Assembly: GCA_022592435.1 (NCBI GenBank)
Contig: JABYQS010000098.1
Coordinates: 62,001 to 126,000 of the forward strand
DNA length: 64,000 nucleotides
DNA from: Cerioporus squamosus
Lineage: Eukaryota; Basidiomycota; Agaricomycetes; Polyporales; Polyporaceae
Direction of reading: 5' to 3'
Part shown: one piece after another, positions 42,468 through 53,894 of the stretch
How the letters are laid out: every line of letters starts with the position of its first letter
Position numbering within the stretch: position 1 is the first letter of the stretch
Position numbers and translations under genes: made by a program
The notes under the pieces: model-generated
Seen by the model: the letters and a program-made list of their open reading frames with translations, nothing else
Told to the model about the DNA's origin: nothing
Databases searched by the model: none

Positions 42468-44816
42468 ATGGATGACGAGACCGCAGAGATTGAGCTGGTA
42501 AGTCCATCGATTCTTCAGCATGGCAGACACGCCGACCTCGTCCCAGCTCGAGCAGAACCTGAACAAGACGAGGCAAATCTCGCAGCGGATGACCTGTACG
42601 TGACGCTCCGTCTGCAGCATGTGCGTTCGGACGAACTGTTCGACAGCCATTCTCTCCAGCTTCGATACCCGCCTAGTCAAGCTCGAGAAGTCCATCCTCC
42701 CCTTGTATACCTCTACCCAGGTGCTCACCAGACGAGCGAATAGTGAGTCTCTAAGCCTTCGAGTGTGGCATGCAGTAATCAAATGCGCTCCGGAAGACAT
42801 CGACAGCGCCTTGTTGAAGATAGACGAGATCGCAAGTTACCATGAAGGTGTCGCCGCGGAGGAGGCCTTGATCTTGCGAGGGTAAGCATATGCCTGCGGA
42901 CGCAGTAGCGATGCTGACAGGACTGCTATCTAGCCCGCAACCGAACCAGCTGAACGCATACACCGAGGTGCTCGAGCGCATGAACGCCAGTGTTGCATTC
43001 AACAGCGCCGACTCTCGAGACAAGGTCCGTATATGCCGTGTCCTCTGTCCGTGGCGTGCTTATTGACAATCTCGTAGGCTCGCCTGGTCGAGAGCGGCGC
43101 CAAGAAACTCATTCAGCTCTATACCAAGCTCGTCGCGGAGGGGTCGTCCGGTGTGCCTCCCGGAGGCTCGGAGTTCTCTTCAGTACCTTTCCCCGCACAC
43201 CTCCTCGTCACCCTCAGACCCCTTGTCGCGTTCCTCCGTACCCTACCTCTACCAGCTACCCATCCATCTCATCCGGCGGCGTCTGGCATTCAGTCCGCGC
43301 TGAAAGACGCGCAGAAGGGCTATGGAGATATGCGCGGCGCGTGGGTGCGGAAGTGCTTGGAGACGTTCGGGAAGCGCGTTGTCGACAGAGCAGAGACAAT
43401 CGACGGTGTCACCGCTGGCCAGGAGGTCGGGAAGTGGACGCGCGATCTTCTCACCGTCGCGAACGTGAGTCGTTCGTTCTCTTGGTTCGCGTGGCACATA
43501 GGTTGATTCAACTCCACTACAGGAGGAGTACAGTCTACTCACCGAGCTCGCCCCTCTCAACGCACCCAACGCACTCAGCTCCACGTTCGCCACGCTCATC
43601 ACGCCCCTCACGACGCTCTTCACGTCCACCCTCGGCTCGCTCGGGTCCCTGATCAAGCGCAATCTCAACAAGAACACCTTCCTCGCGCTCTCTGCGTACT
43701 CCTCGCTCAGCGAGTTCCAGAACCCATGGACTGAGATCATGTCCAAGCGCGCAGACCGGAAGGACAACGAGCTCAAGGAGGGCCTCCACTCGATCCGCGC
43801 GTCGTGTCTCCGGGCCTTCCCCGAGTTCCTTGCGGATATCCGCATTGCCGGTCTTGGCAAGGGCGGGGAGACGGGCACGGGCCTCGCCGAGTTCACGATC
43901 TCGGTGCGTAGCGTGTAAGCGCTGTTCGAACAAGTGCTGATATTTTGTGGATAGACTGTCCAATTCCTGGAGCGGCTGCTGGCGGTGAAGGACGCGGCTG
44001 CTTCGGCGCTGATGACCCTCGGCGATGGCAACTGGAGGATGGGCGAGGGCGCGCAGGTCGGGAAGACCAAGCCGGCCGAGGTCGACGACAAGACCATAGT
44101 CCAGCACTTCACCTGTGCGTCCTTCGCCACTTCGTCCGTCCGTCGCCCATACTGACACCCACTCACCGTAACAGACGACGTCGTGAACGCCGTGATCCAG
44201 TCGCTCCTCGCGCTCTCGCGCATGAACAAGCGCCCCGCGTTCGGCGCGATCTTCCTCCTGAACAACGTCTCCTTCCTGCGCACGCAGCTGCTCGTCGAGC
44301 GGTCCGCGATCACCGCGATCCTCTCGCCGCCCGCGCAGGAGCTGCTGAACAGCAACTTCCGCGTCGCCAAGGCGGGCTACTTTGACGCGAACTTCTCGCC
44401 GCTCCTGCAGACGCTCATCGACGAGAAGGACAAGGGGAAGAGCGCGGTGAAGGAGAAGTTCAACCGGTTCTTTGATCTGCTGGACGAGGTCACGGAGCGC
44501 CACCAGATGGCGCGCGTGCTCGCGGACGACCCCGAGGGCAGGGCGCAGGTCGCGGACGAGGCCGTCAAGCTGGTCGTGCCGTCGTTGCAGAGATTCATTC
44601 AGAGGAACTTGGGGAAAGAGTTCAGCAAGAGTGAGCAGCATCTCGCGTCACCGTTTCGTGTGTTTCCCGAGGCTGACACGATGTTTTTGCAGACCCGCAG
44701 AAATGTGAGCGTGGACGGCTGACGATGTCGCGCGAGTCGGACTGACTTGTTACGTTGCAGATATCAAGATGCCCCCGGAGGACGTCGAGAACCTCATCAA
44801 GGGCTTCTACTCGTGA
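42468..44816 (+). CDS. EXO70: Exocyst subunit Exo70
   Basis: Membrane-tethering subunit of the exocyst that binds PI(4,5)P2 and Rho-type GTPases during polarised secretion. It starts MDDETAEIEL, then N-L-N-K-T-R-Q-I-S-Q-R-M-T and the family signature I-L-S-S-F-D-T-R-L-V-K-L-E-K-S-I-L-P-L-Y. The helical-rod body follows over several exons, e.g. W-T-R-D-L-L-T-V-A-N-E-E-Y-S-L-L-T and L-S-S-F..L-I-K-R-N. The C-terminal region is L-N-N-V-S-F-L-R and F-N-R-F-F-D-L-L-D-E-V. Near the 3' end a 12-nt exon (44693-44704, P-Q-K) links F-S-K to Y-I-K-M-P-P-E-D-V-E. The stop at 44814 follows G-F-Y-S. Length is about 600-630 residues, normal. Confidence 0.9.
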
Positions 44817-45064
44817 GTACCTCGACTGTTCGTGCTGGGATGTCGCCAGTGCTCATGCATCCCATCCATCCTCAGGGGCGGAGCGAGCACTCTGTCACTC
44901 CCGCCGGCCCCGGAGAAGCTCACAAACACACTGCTGCAGCAGGCGGGGTGGGGATGGTAATTCCGTGGGGATAATAATTCCGGCTCTCGCGCTCGAATGC
45001 CTGTACGGTTCTATCTTGTTGTACAACAGACGCTAACTTATGCTTCTACATCGTCTTTCTCCTC

Positions 45065-48063
45065 GTCATCGCACGCTGTGTAGCTCCACCCGCCTGATCT
45101 TGTCCTCTTGCTGATGGTCGTCTGCGAGTGTTGTGCTTTCTGTGTCAACCCGCTCGTCGTCGTCCGCCCAGTATCCCGTGCCGTAGTCCAGCAGCAGCTC
45201 TTCACCTCTCCTGACGGTTTGGGCTGAGGGCGACAATCAGTACTCAGTATGGAGCAGCCGCAACAGAAGAGGGCGTGCGCAGCGACTCACTCGTCCACAG
45301 CCCGATGCGCCTGTCTCCATCGACAGTGAAGGCTGAAGCATGACGATATAACATCAGCGATGCAAGGTACGAGTGTCGTTGATACTCACCGCAGAAAAAG
45401 ACGTTGAGTTTAGCCTTGTCCACGAGCGAGTCGTTCAAGCACCGCGTCGCGTTGCCGACCGTCGCGGCGTCGAACAACGTGAACTCGTCACCCTCATCGT
45501 TCCTGGGCTCTTTCATCATGTAGTTGAGCTTGCGGTGCTTGTTGACCATCCGTTCGGCCACAGTGTACCGTTCCCCCTCAGGGCCGGTCGGCAGAGGGCA
45601 CATCTCGGCGACATACTCTGCGTGAACCGTGGATAGAGTCGGGCCTGTGATCGTGAGGGGGATGAACGAAGGCTTACCTCCCAGGTAGGTGTGGGTTGCG
45701 ATGTTCTCCTTTGGACCCACGAACGCCCCCGTGCCGTACGAGCCCTGCTTGATGACAATCTCCTGTATGTGCCGCGTTGACGGCCGGAAATGGGTGAGTC
45801 AACCGCGCGATCAGCGTGCGGTAGAAGGAGCCACAAACCGGTTTGGTCTCGCGCTGTATGGCCACGAATGAGCACGAATGCATCCAGGTACCTCCGCGTC
45901 CGTTCTTGCGCCCTATATACATGGATGATCAGTACGGATATATCTGTCGACATCTACGCAAAACGCGGACCTTTTTGGGTTCTATCAGATTACGAAGCGT
46001 GCGTCAGCAATCCGACAGTTGACACGGAGAATGGGGACGCCTCGAGGTGCCCTGGAACGCACTTGGGACGAATGCAGAGCTCAGGGCTGCATTCCCATCC
46101 GTTTTCGACGCAAGGGCATTTGAGCGTGCAGATGCCGCCTTTGCAAGCGCATCCTTTCCGCGGTCGAGCGCATCTTTCCGCGGGTCGAGCGCATCTTTCC
46201 GCGATGTGGCTGGCCCCTTCCGCATCGCGCCTGCAGGCGGAGAGACCTCCGACGTCAGTGATGATCGAGGTGACTTCGTGAACGTAGGACTCACATCGCG
46301 CGAAGCAGCTGCACCTCCGGCAGCATCGCCTGTCGCCTCTTGCGCACGCACAGACTTCGGGTAGGCAATGTCCTTCATGGTCACAGATGTGTGGATCCGG
46401 CCTGCTTCGCCGTCGTATGAGTGAAGACAGAGGGCCAGTACGCGGAGAATCTTACTCTCGCTTGAACCCTACATGTCCAGTCGGACGGTCATCGTCTTGG
46501 TCAGGGTAGATTGAAGAATGTTTCCTGGGGAGAACGAGAAGTCGGTGATGGTATACCTAGGAGAAAGTGTAGCATCAGCGATTCTTTACGCACTCTGGCA
46601 GTCCGCACGAGTCTATCCGACTCACATCTCGGCAGTCAACGCGACAGAGGTCCGCAAGCTTGCACATGGACACGTCGGGGAATATTTTGAGCGCATCGCA
46701 GACATCGCCGTTGATGACCAACGGGTCGTCGTCCTGCACGCGTCGTCAGTACGGCATATGCGGAGTCCGGGGTACCAGTGCATGTCGGATGACGGTGGAA
46801 TAGTACGTACTGTGACGACGTCCTGCTGGGTTCGATAGCAGTTTGCTACACAGGGACTGTTCCCACCCCCTTGTCCAACCCACACAGCATCCCCTGCATA
46901 TTCTCGGTTAGACCTCCTATGCTTCGCGTGTTTCAGTGGAGGTTTCGGGTATTCTGAAAGGACAAGCAGTCAGCTGAGGATCGGAACCCGTGGACGGCGT
47001 AAGAGAATGCTGACCGTGCATGGTGCACAAAACTTGGACGCAAGTTGCGCTGCGGCAGAAGACTGAGTCGTTGCATCTGACAGACTTCCACAGGCTCGGG
47101 TGCTCCACGGGTCTCTGGAGTGTCGCTCGAAGGGTGCTGAGCTGGTCAGAAGATGATGGGAGCTCTTCAAAAGAGAATGATATACCCCAGTTCATGAGAT
47201 CACTACCGAGGAGGACGGAGTCAGTGCCTGACCGTTCGATATCGCCGATGCTTTGAAAATACGAGGACGTACCGATTGTGCATGGTGGACAGCAGTCCAG
47301 CGCTGCCGGTGATCGTGGGGAAGAATGGGATTTGCTGTTCGTCAACGGACATCGAAGATATCTCTGCATTGTGCAAGGACCATAGCGCACGTAGCGCAAT
47401 GAGCTTGACTTCCAAAACACCCACCATATCCCTGAGTTGCTGTGTGGAGTCATAGTCGAGGAGAGAGCACTTACAGTCGACGTCATACCAGGACACCTGC
47501 CATACAAACGTGTTATACAAGCGAGCGTACATCCTCCCAGAGAACCCTGCTTCGTCAGCATACGGGATGAATCCAATTTCTTGCACACCGCGGCGATGAA
47601 AAATGCTCCGGACGGCCGGTGTGCAAGACTCGTACTTCGGATATGCGAAGGACGCGATGCACATGGGGCCAATAGACACGACGTCCACAGGTTCATACTC
47701 ACGATGGTCAGGGTCTGTGGTTGAGATGGTCAAGGATGGGGATGGGGACGCCACTGGGATGTCTAGCTTCATCGATTTCTCCCGGCCGTTGCATGCAGAG
47801 CTCATTGTATCCTCCAGGAGCCTGTCGCAAGACGCAAGATTCACGGATGGACAGGAGACCTGCAAAGCATTCAGTGTATTCCGGCAATAATGCGCTTCCC
47901 AGTGGTAGAACTCGTCCCATGCTGCTCGGTACGCCTTAGTAATCTTCTGCGGGACGCGCATATGCTCGCGCACACGTTGCGCATAGTTCCGCTCACGCTG
48001 GCGATCTTCGTCAAGATCCTCCTCGGGGAGTAACGACTGAGGTACACAGTCCGAGACGTCCAT
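45065..48063 (-). CDS. Enhancer-of-zeste-like histone methyltransferase I (PRC2 type)
   Basis: Catalytic-subunit type protein of Polycomb repressive complex 2 (H3K27 methylation), nuclear. The N-terminal part (47.2-48.06 kb) has R-V-R-E-H-M-R-V-P, F-A-Y-P-K-Y-E-S-C-T-P-A and V-S-W-Y-D-V-D-C. The middle has F-C-R-S-A-T-C-V-Q-V-L-C-T-M-H-G, then N-C-Y-R-T-Q-Q-D and C-D-A-L-K-I-F-P-D. The Cys-rich CXC domain (46.05-46.37 kb) runs from C-D-H-E-G-H-C through C-P-C-V-E-N-G-W-E-C-S-P-E-L-C. The SET domain (45.1-45.77 kb) has G-S-Y-G-T-G-A-F, R-C-L-N-D-S, V-D-G-D-R-R-I-G-L-W and G-E-E-L-L-L-D-Y. The usual N-H-S is N-D-S. The CXC domain carries an in-frame repeat of a 21-nt unit (46151-46201). It has many introns. 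The paralogue is at 50.8-53.6 kb. Confidence 0.78.
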
Positions 48064-48843
48064 AGTCAATGCATTCTTGAATGACAGTAGTTCTGAGATG
48101 TGAGGCTTGGAGACGGCTCTAGAGAGGATCCCAGTGCAGTTGAGCGCGACGTCGACGTCGTGGTTGCGGTCTGAGCCGCAGCGAGCGAGCGCTACAGTAA
48201 CCCGGATACATAAACGCTGTGACGCTCCCCCTCGGGTCACACTCCGAAAATTCAAGTCATCTTACTTCTCTCCCAGGCCGATAGCGACCTCTCAAATTCA
48301 AGGACGAACGGCGGCCGTGCTCGCCATCTAAACAGCTTATTGGCTATTGCGGCCATGAGTTCGGTAGGTGACGTGCCGGTGGCCAGAGCAATGGCTCACG
48401 TAACTGTGCCCGACTCCGATGACAGACGCTTACCACGACGACAGGACATCGCAGTCATATTTCGCTCCTCAATCGCGAAAACCATCCATGAAAAGGGGTG
48501 CATGTACAGTGCAGGCGCACGGGGAACGACTCGGGCGATCCGTAACCACAAGTTGTGCTAGCGTCTGGCCTGTGGCTATGTGGCTTGCCTTCGGCATCAA
48601 CCATCCCGACCCCGAGGTCCATCCCCGATATGGATATGACGATAGAGGCGCTCCTCGTCCTCGGCCAGCTTTACTTTCAACGCCGAAGATGACCTGCCAC
48701 CAATACTTGGTTTGTGTCTTCCCTCTGGCCCGCTCTCTCGCTGACCCCCCAGTGCTACCGACCTTCCTTACGTACGCACAGGAGGAGGTGCATGCGTAAG
48801 GTGCCCGACGTAGTGTCCGAGCGTTTTCCCCATGGCCTCTGCA

Positions 48844-48852
48844 GACTATAAA
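48844..48852 (+). promoter_or_regulatory. TATA box of the epimerase/reductase gene
   Basis: CTATAAAAG about 85 nt before the ATG at 48936, followed by a pyrimidine- and CATC-rich leader; a strong fungal promoter pattern. Confidence 0.5.
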
Positions 48853-48935
48853 AGCGGGCTGTTCGATGTCATCCTTCATCATCTACCAGCTACCGCATCC
48901 TCTACCTATCCAGCCTTTCTACTTTGACGCACACC

Positions 48936-50363
48936 ATGTCTATCAACCCGCCTGCCTTGATTCTGGTGAGTACTCATACTGATCAGTGCACCGCTGTGAG
49001 CCTTACCAGCGTGGATCCCTAGGTTACCGGAGCCTCCGGCTTTCTGGCCACGCATATCGTGACGCAGCTGCTCGATGGTGGTTACCGCGTCAGAGGGTGA
49101 GAACTCTCTCCCTTGCGTCTACACCAGCCGACTCACTCTTGAGCAGCACCGCACGTGGCGCAAAGCTCGATCTCCTCCGCGAGCACTTCAAGTCAAATCC
49201 CAACTTTGAGGCCGTGAAGATAGATGACATTGCTACCGGCGACTTTTCCGCTGCCCTCAAAGGTGTGTTCGCTGCCTGCGGCGTTCGCTACTGGCACTTA
49301 CTTACCTCGGCCTCCCATCCGCCCTCTATAGGTGTCAACGCTGTCATTCATGCGGCGTCGCCTCTAGTTGGGAAGGCAGCACCTGCTGAACAAATCCAGG
49401 TGCGTTAGCTGCTGGATCGATTGACAATGACAATCTGATGTCTGTGAAACTCAGGGCGCAGTTGAAGGCACACTAAACGTGCTTCGTCAGGCCATTGCCG
49501 CAGGCATCTACAAGGCTGTCGTGACGAGCAGCTGGGCTACGCTTTTGGATCGTGAGTACCCCAGTGAGACCGACACGTAACCTGTGTGCTCATACCGTTC
49601 TAGCCGACCACAAGGACGTATTCACGGGCATCACGTTCACCGAGAAAAGTAAGTGCTTCGTGGACGTACCAAACCTCCGCTGACCAACGCATCCAGACTA
49701 TGGGAAGGCGACCCGCGAGGACCTCATCAACGGCAACCACAACCCCTTCTACACCTACATGGGCAGCAAGATCCTCGCTGAAGAGGCTGCTTGGAAGTTC
49801 GCCGAGGAGCATCCGCAATTCGACCTCGCCACGAGTGCGTCGTCCATCATCCCTTAAAATGTGTACGCAACTGACCTCGACTCGGCCCAGTTAACCCTCC
49901 TTTCCTATTCGGGAAGTTCCTCCTCCACCCTGGCAACGGTCCGAGCTCCCTCGGCTCGAACTCTATCCTCTACCAGCTCATCGCCGGTGAGGGTGGACGC
50001 CCGCTCCCGGACCAAGCTTCCCCCGAGTACTGCCACGTCTCGGACGCCGCTCGCGCCCACATCCTCGCGCTGAAGCTCCCGAAGCTCCCCGCCGGCGCGG
50101 ACGTCCGCACTAAGCGGTTCATCGTCGCGGCCCCGGTGCCGGCTGTCTACACCGAGGTGGTCAAATACGTCGCCGAGAAGTATCCGGAGCTGAAGGACCG
50201 CCTCCCGACGCTGGAGAATGCCCCTCCGCTGCCCGGACCGTTGTCGAAGAGCGACACTACACGGGCTAGGGAGGTGCTCGGGATCAAGGAGTATATTGGA
50301 TTGGAGGAGACTCTCGACGAGACCATCAAGTCGCTCCTCGAGGTCGAGAAGTCGTGGAATTGA
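48936..50363 (+). CDS. NAD(P)-dependent epimerase/dihydroflavonol-reductase-like protein
   Basis: Extended SDR of the dihydroflavonol reductase / Gre2 (methylglyoxal reductase) type, cytosolic. After a short first exon (MSINPPALIL) comes the cofactor loop V-T-G-A-S-G-F-L-A-T-H-I, then V-I-H-A-A-S-P-L, V-V-T-S-S-W-A-T, catalytic Y-M-G-S-K and I-N-P-P-F-L-F-G-K. The substrate domain has H-V-S-D-A-A-R-A-H. The C-terminus is T-I-K-S-L-L-E-V-E-K-S-W-N. About seven short introns with canonical ends; total about 340 residues. The true substrate is unknown (aldehyde or ketone reduction in relatives). It lies between the two E(z)-like genes on the opposite strand. Confidence 0.87.
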
Positions 50364-50771
50364 ACCTTGTACCTGCACGCTCCGAGCGACCTGTAGATCG
50401 ATTTAGTTTGACACAACCGCACGAGCTCAATTGATCATGGAATTACTATCCGCTGTGCCCTTGCGCCGCTTCCTCGGCCTTGACCTGCGTACGAGCAGTC
50501 CGCTGAAGAGTATTATCCCTGACAGTAGCCGTTCCCGCACACTCTGGACCTCTACGTACATTACACATACGTGAACCATGATTTCGTTGATTAGTCCTCT
50601 CTTCCTCCACATGAATTTAACTTACTGGCCCCAGTCGGCTTGCTACTCAATAGGCAGCCTCGGTGACCATCAGACTTTCGCAAAGCCCTCCCCTGAAGCC
50701 GCGTCAATCTGTTATTAAATCACTGTTTCCTTCGCATACGTCTGGGATGACGCATATAACCTGCTCCCAGA
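50364..50771. other. Tail-to-tail intergenic region
   Basis: 3' flanks of the reductase gene and of E(z)-like II. Nothing supported. Confidence 0.4.
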
Positions 50772-53640
50772 CTATCCGTCTTCAAGATCGTTTTCCTTCT
50801 CATCCGCCCCCAACAAGTCATCCTTGTCAAGCGTCTCCTCTCCATCCCCGTCATCCCCTGCGACCTCCGCATCGAACCGCTCCTCGTCGCTGCTCGGCAC
50901 GTCGCAGTTCGCCCAGTACCCCTCGCCATAGCCTAACAGCAGCTCCTCGCCCTTCTTCACCTCCTTGGCTGGCACACATTTCAAAGCGCGAGTCAGCCCC
51001 TGCGAACGCCAAGACAGTGGAGCGAGGTTTGGAACACTCACACGCCCAAAAGTATATCCGCTGGTCTCCGTCCACCACCGTCGCTGCAGCGTATCCGGTC
51101 GGCATACGGAAGGAACGGCAAAGAGGCGATGAGAGAACTGGACTCACGCTCTGCCTGGGCGTTCAGCTTGTCCTTCTCCAGCGAGTCGTTCAGGCACCGC
51201 GTCGGGTCTCCGACCGTTGCGGCGTCGAGGATGCCGCTGTTGTCGTTGAGCGAAAACATGTAGTTCAGCCCGCGGTGCCGGTTGATCTTGCGCTGCGCCT
51301 TGTCGATCCTGGAGTGGCGGCCGTGGGGAAGTCATGGCTCAGCTCATTCGAAAGGGCAGGAAGAGTGAAGAGAAGACGACTCACTTCTCGTTGGGAGTGA
51401 GCGGGTACTTCTCCGCGATGTATTCTGCACACGATAATGCCGGTCGGAGGGGGAGCAGCGGAGCGGAAGAGCGTACTCACCCCCGAGGAAGGATCCTGCG
51501 GAGATTTTGTCGCTTGCGAAAGCGCCTAGCCCGTACGTCGCCTGCTTCACCGCAATGATCTTTGCGTTCGAATGTTGGTGGACGAAAGGGCGCATACGGA
51601 CGGTACTCGTGGGACATACCGGCTTCTTGTCCTTCTGCAAGTACATGTACTTGCACGCGTGTTTCGTATGCTTCTTCGTCCGCTCTACGGGAAGAGGTCA
51701 AGACAGCCCGCGACAGCGACATGTTGCACTCACTGTTCCTGGAGTATCCGGTGGTCGCACCATCAGCGCAAGCATAGAGCGGTATCGCTCGCAAGAGGGC
51801 AGATGGAAGGCGGTAATGTACGCACCTCGTCCCAGCGCACAACTCGGGACTGCACTCCCACCCAGCATCGATGCATGGGCAGATCGCTTGAGGGTTCCCC
51901 TTCGTATCGGCCAGGTGAAGGCATTTGCCGTCTTCGCAGGTACATCCCTTCCGTAACCCTGATTGGCCGGTCGCGTTGTCACTGGTTGAGAGACGAGAGG
52001 GCGAGAAGATGTGTGTGCAACACGGACTCACCACAGCGTGCGAAGCACCCACATCTCCTGCTGCACATTGTCTGTCTTAGTGCGCATGTGCAGGCAGGCA
52101 AGGCGCATGGTCCGTCGTGGTCGCAGACGTCGGTCCTAGGCCAGGTTTGATATACGGTAAGCAAGAGCGATATCATACGATCAGAATCGTCAAGACCAAC
52201 TGGTGTACGATGGCTACTTGAGGATCCTTCTTGCTTGGACCGAATGTGTCTGGAATGGTGGAGCTCTTCTTCGGAAGATACATGATTCTGTGGTAGTATA
52301 CCTGCCGAGCAGCGACTCAACCTTCCGAGAAGGGCAGCAGTTGCAGAAGTGACTGACCTCGCGGCAGTCTGCGTCGCAGAGTACTGCGAGTTTGCATATG
52401 GGCGCATCCGGGAAGACCTTGAGCATGTCGCAGATGTCTTGGTTGATCTCCATGATGTCCGTCTCCTCCTGCTCGCGTTATCACCGCTGAGGTCCTCGAC
52501 CTCTAAATGCACAGCACGTACCGGATCCTGCTCAGCGCGGTAGCACTTCGGACCACAGGGCCTGGAGCTCTCCATGTACTCTTCGTTGGCCTTCTTGTGC
52601 TTTGCGTGTCTCAAGGGAGGTTTCGGGACCTCTGAGTACGCGTTGAGGGAATGAAACATTCTATTGGAGTAGCAACGTACTGTGTAGCATACACAGGCCT
52701 TCGACGCAGTTTGTGCTGCGGCAAAACAAGGAATCGAGACTACTAACGGACCGCCATAGGTCGGGCTTGCGCGCCGCTTCTCGGAGTGCAGCCAGCTGCC
52801 TGGAAGGGACTGCCTCCTTCCAGTCAAAGAGGTCGCTACCATGATGAAACCCGTGAGGTGAGAGATGGAGGGGATTGATCGTGCATGGAGCGCTTACCGG
52901 TTGCACAAGGAAGTCAATAGGCCAGAGCGGCCGGTGATTTTTGGGAAATAGCGAACCTTGTAGTCGTCCAGAGCTGCAAGAGACAAACCAGCGTTTCGAA
53001 GAGACCAGGTCGCTTTCAGAACGATTAGTTTGTCTGCAGGACAGAAACCGCGTTAGGCACAGCGTCGCATGAGCACGGTGAACGGCTTACAGTCCACGTC
53101 GTAGAATGACAACTGCCAGGAGAAGGAATCGTGTTGTTGTGCGTACAGGAAGTGATAAAAACCGGGCTCGTCGGCGTAGGGTATGAAGTCCAGCAGTCTC
53201 TGGTCGTGTGTGTGGGATATAATACGAGTCGCCGGTGTACAAGACTCGTATTTGGGGTATGCGAAACGCATGATGGAGACGTTAGGAAGGAAAACCTCAA
53301 GTACAACAAGGGACTGGGAAGGTGAACCAAGGTCGGCAGGCAGTACAGTGAACGTCAGAGAAGGGTCGGAGTCTTCTGCCATGGAGTCGCAGTCTTGGCC
53401 AGGTGCCTCCAACAGCTTGTCGATGGATGAGGCCGGGCTCGCAGCAGTTGGAGCCTGGATACTGCGTAGGATGCGCTCACTATAGCCTGGTTCCCAGTCG
53501 TAGAACAATAACCAAGCAGTGCGGTATGCCTGGATCATCATCTCTGGCACACGCATCCGTTCGCGGATACGCTGCGCATACCGCAAAGCCTGCAGCTCGT
53601 CGTCCCCATCCTCGAGGCGAGGCGCAGGCTCAGTATCCAT
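50772..53640 (-). CDS. Enhancer-of-zeste-like histone methyltransferase II (PRC2 type)
   Basis: Paralogue of the gene at 45.1-48.1 kb with the same order of regions. The N-terminal part is R-I-R-E-R-M-R-V-P, F-A-Y-P-K-Y-E-S-C-T-P-A and L-S-F-Y-D-V-D-C. The middle is F-C-R-S-T-N-C-V-E-G-L-C-M-L-H and R-P-C-G-P-K-C-Y-R. The CXC domain (51.84-52.13 kb) is C-D-H-D-G-P-C...C-S-R-R-C-G-C-F-A-R-C and K-G-C-T-C..C-P-C-I-D-A-G-W-E-C-S-P-E-L-C. The SET domain (50.9-51.62 kb) is A-T-Y-G-L-G-A-F, R-C-L-N-D-S, V-D-G-D-Q-R-I-Y-F-W and G-E-E-L-L-L-G-Y-G-E-G-Y-W. An acidic C-terminal tail ends at 50772. N-H-S is N-D-S and the following Asp-Tyr is Gly-Tyr. The start codon chosen is 53640. The 5' end is 254 bp from the ATG18-type gene. 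Confidence 0.8.
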
Positions 53641-53894
53641 CCCAACACTTCGTCCCAAGCACCGAACCCGAGAAAAGCATCCGTGGAGACGACGAGGAAC
53701 AAGCTAGAACAAGAGCAGGCAGCAGCGAAGAGATGGACGCAAAGGACAAGTCGCGCTCGCCCGGCAGCAGGCCCAAGTCACGCGAGTCACACCTTCGTAA
53801 CGGGCACCTCGCCTGCGCTGCAACGCGCGCCCCGACGTGAGCAGCGACCACCACCATCTCCCGACGCCTGCGACGACGACGACGAGCGGCAGCC

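Noticed and set aside
43249..44641. Two minus-strand frames of more than 360 codons opposite EXO70
   Set aside because: Antisense shadows of a clearly recognised Exo70 gene.
46151..46201. CRISPR-like short repeat array
   Set aside because: Adjacent in-frame 21-nt units without unique spacers, in a eukaryotic coding exon; a tandem coding repeat.
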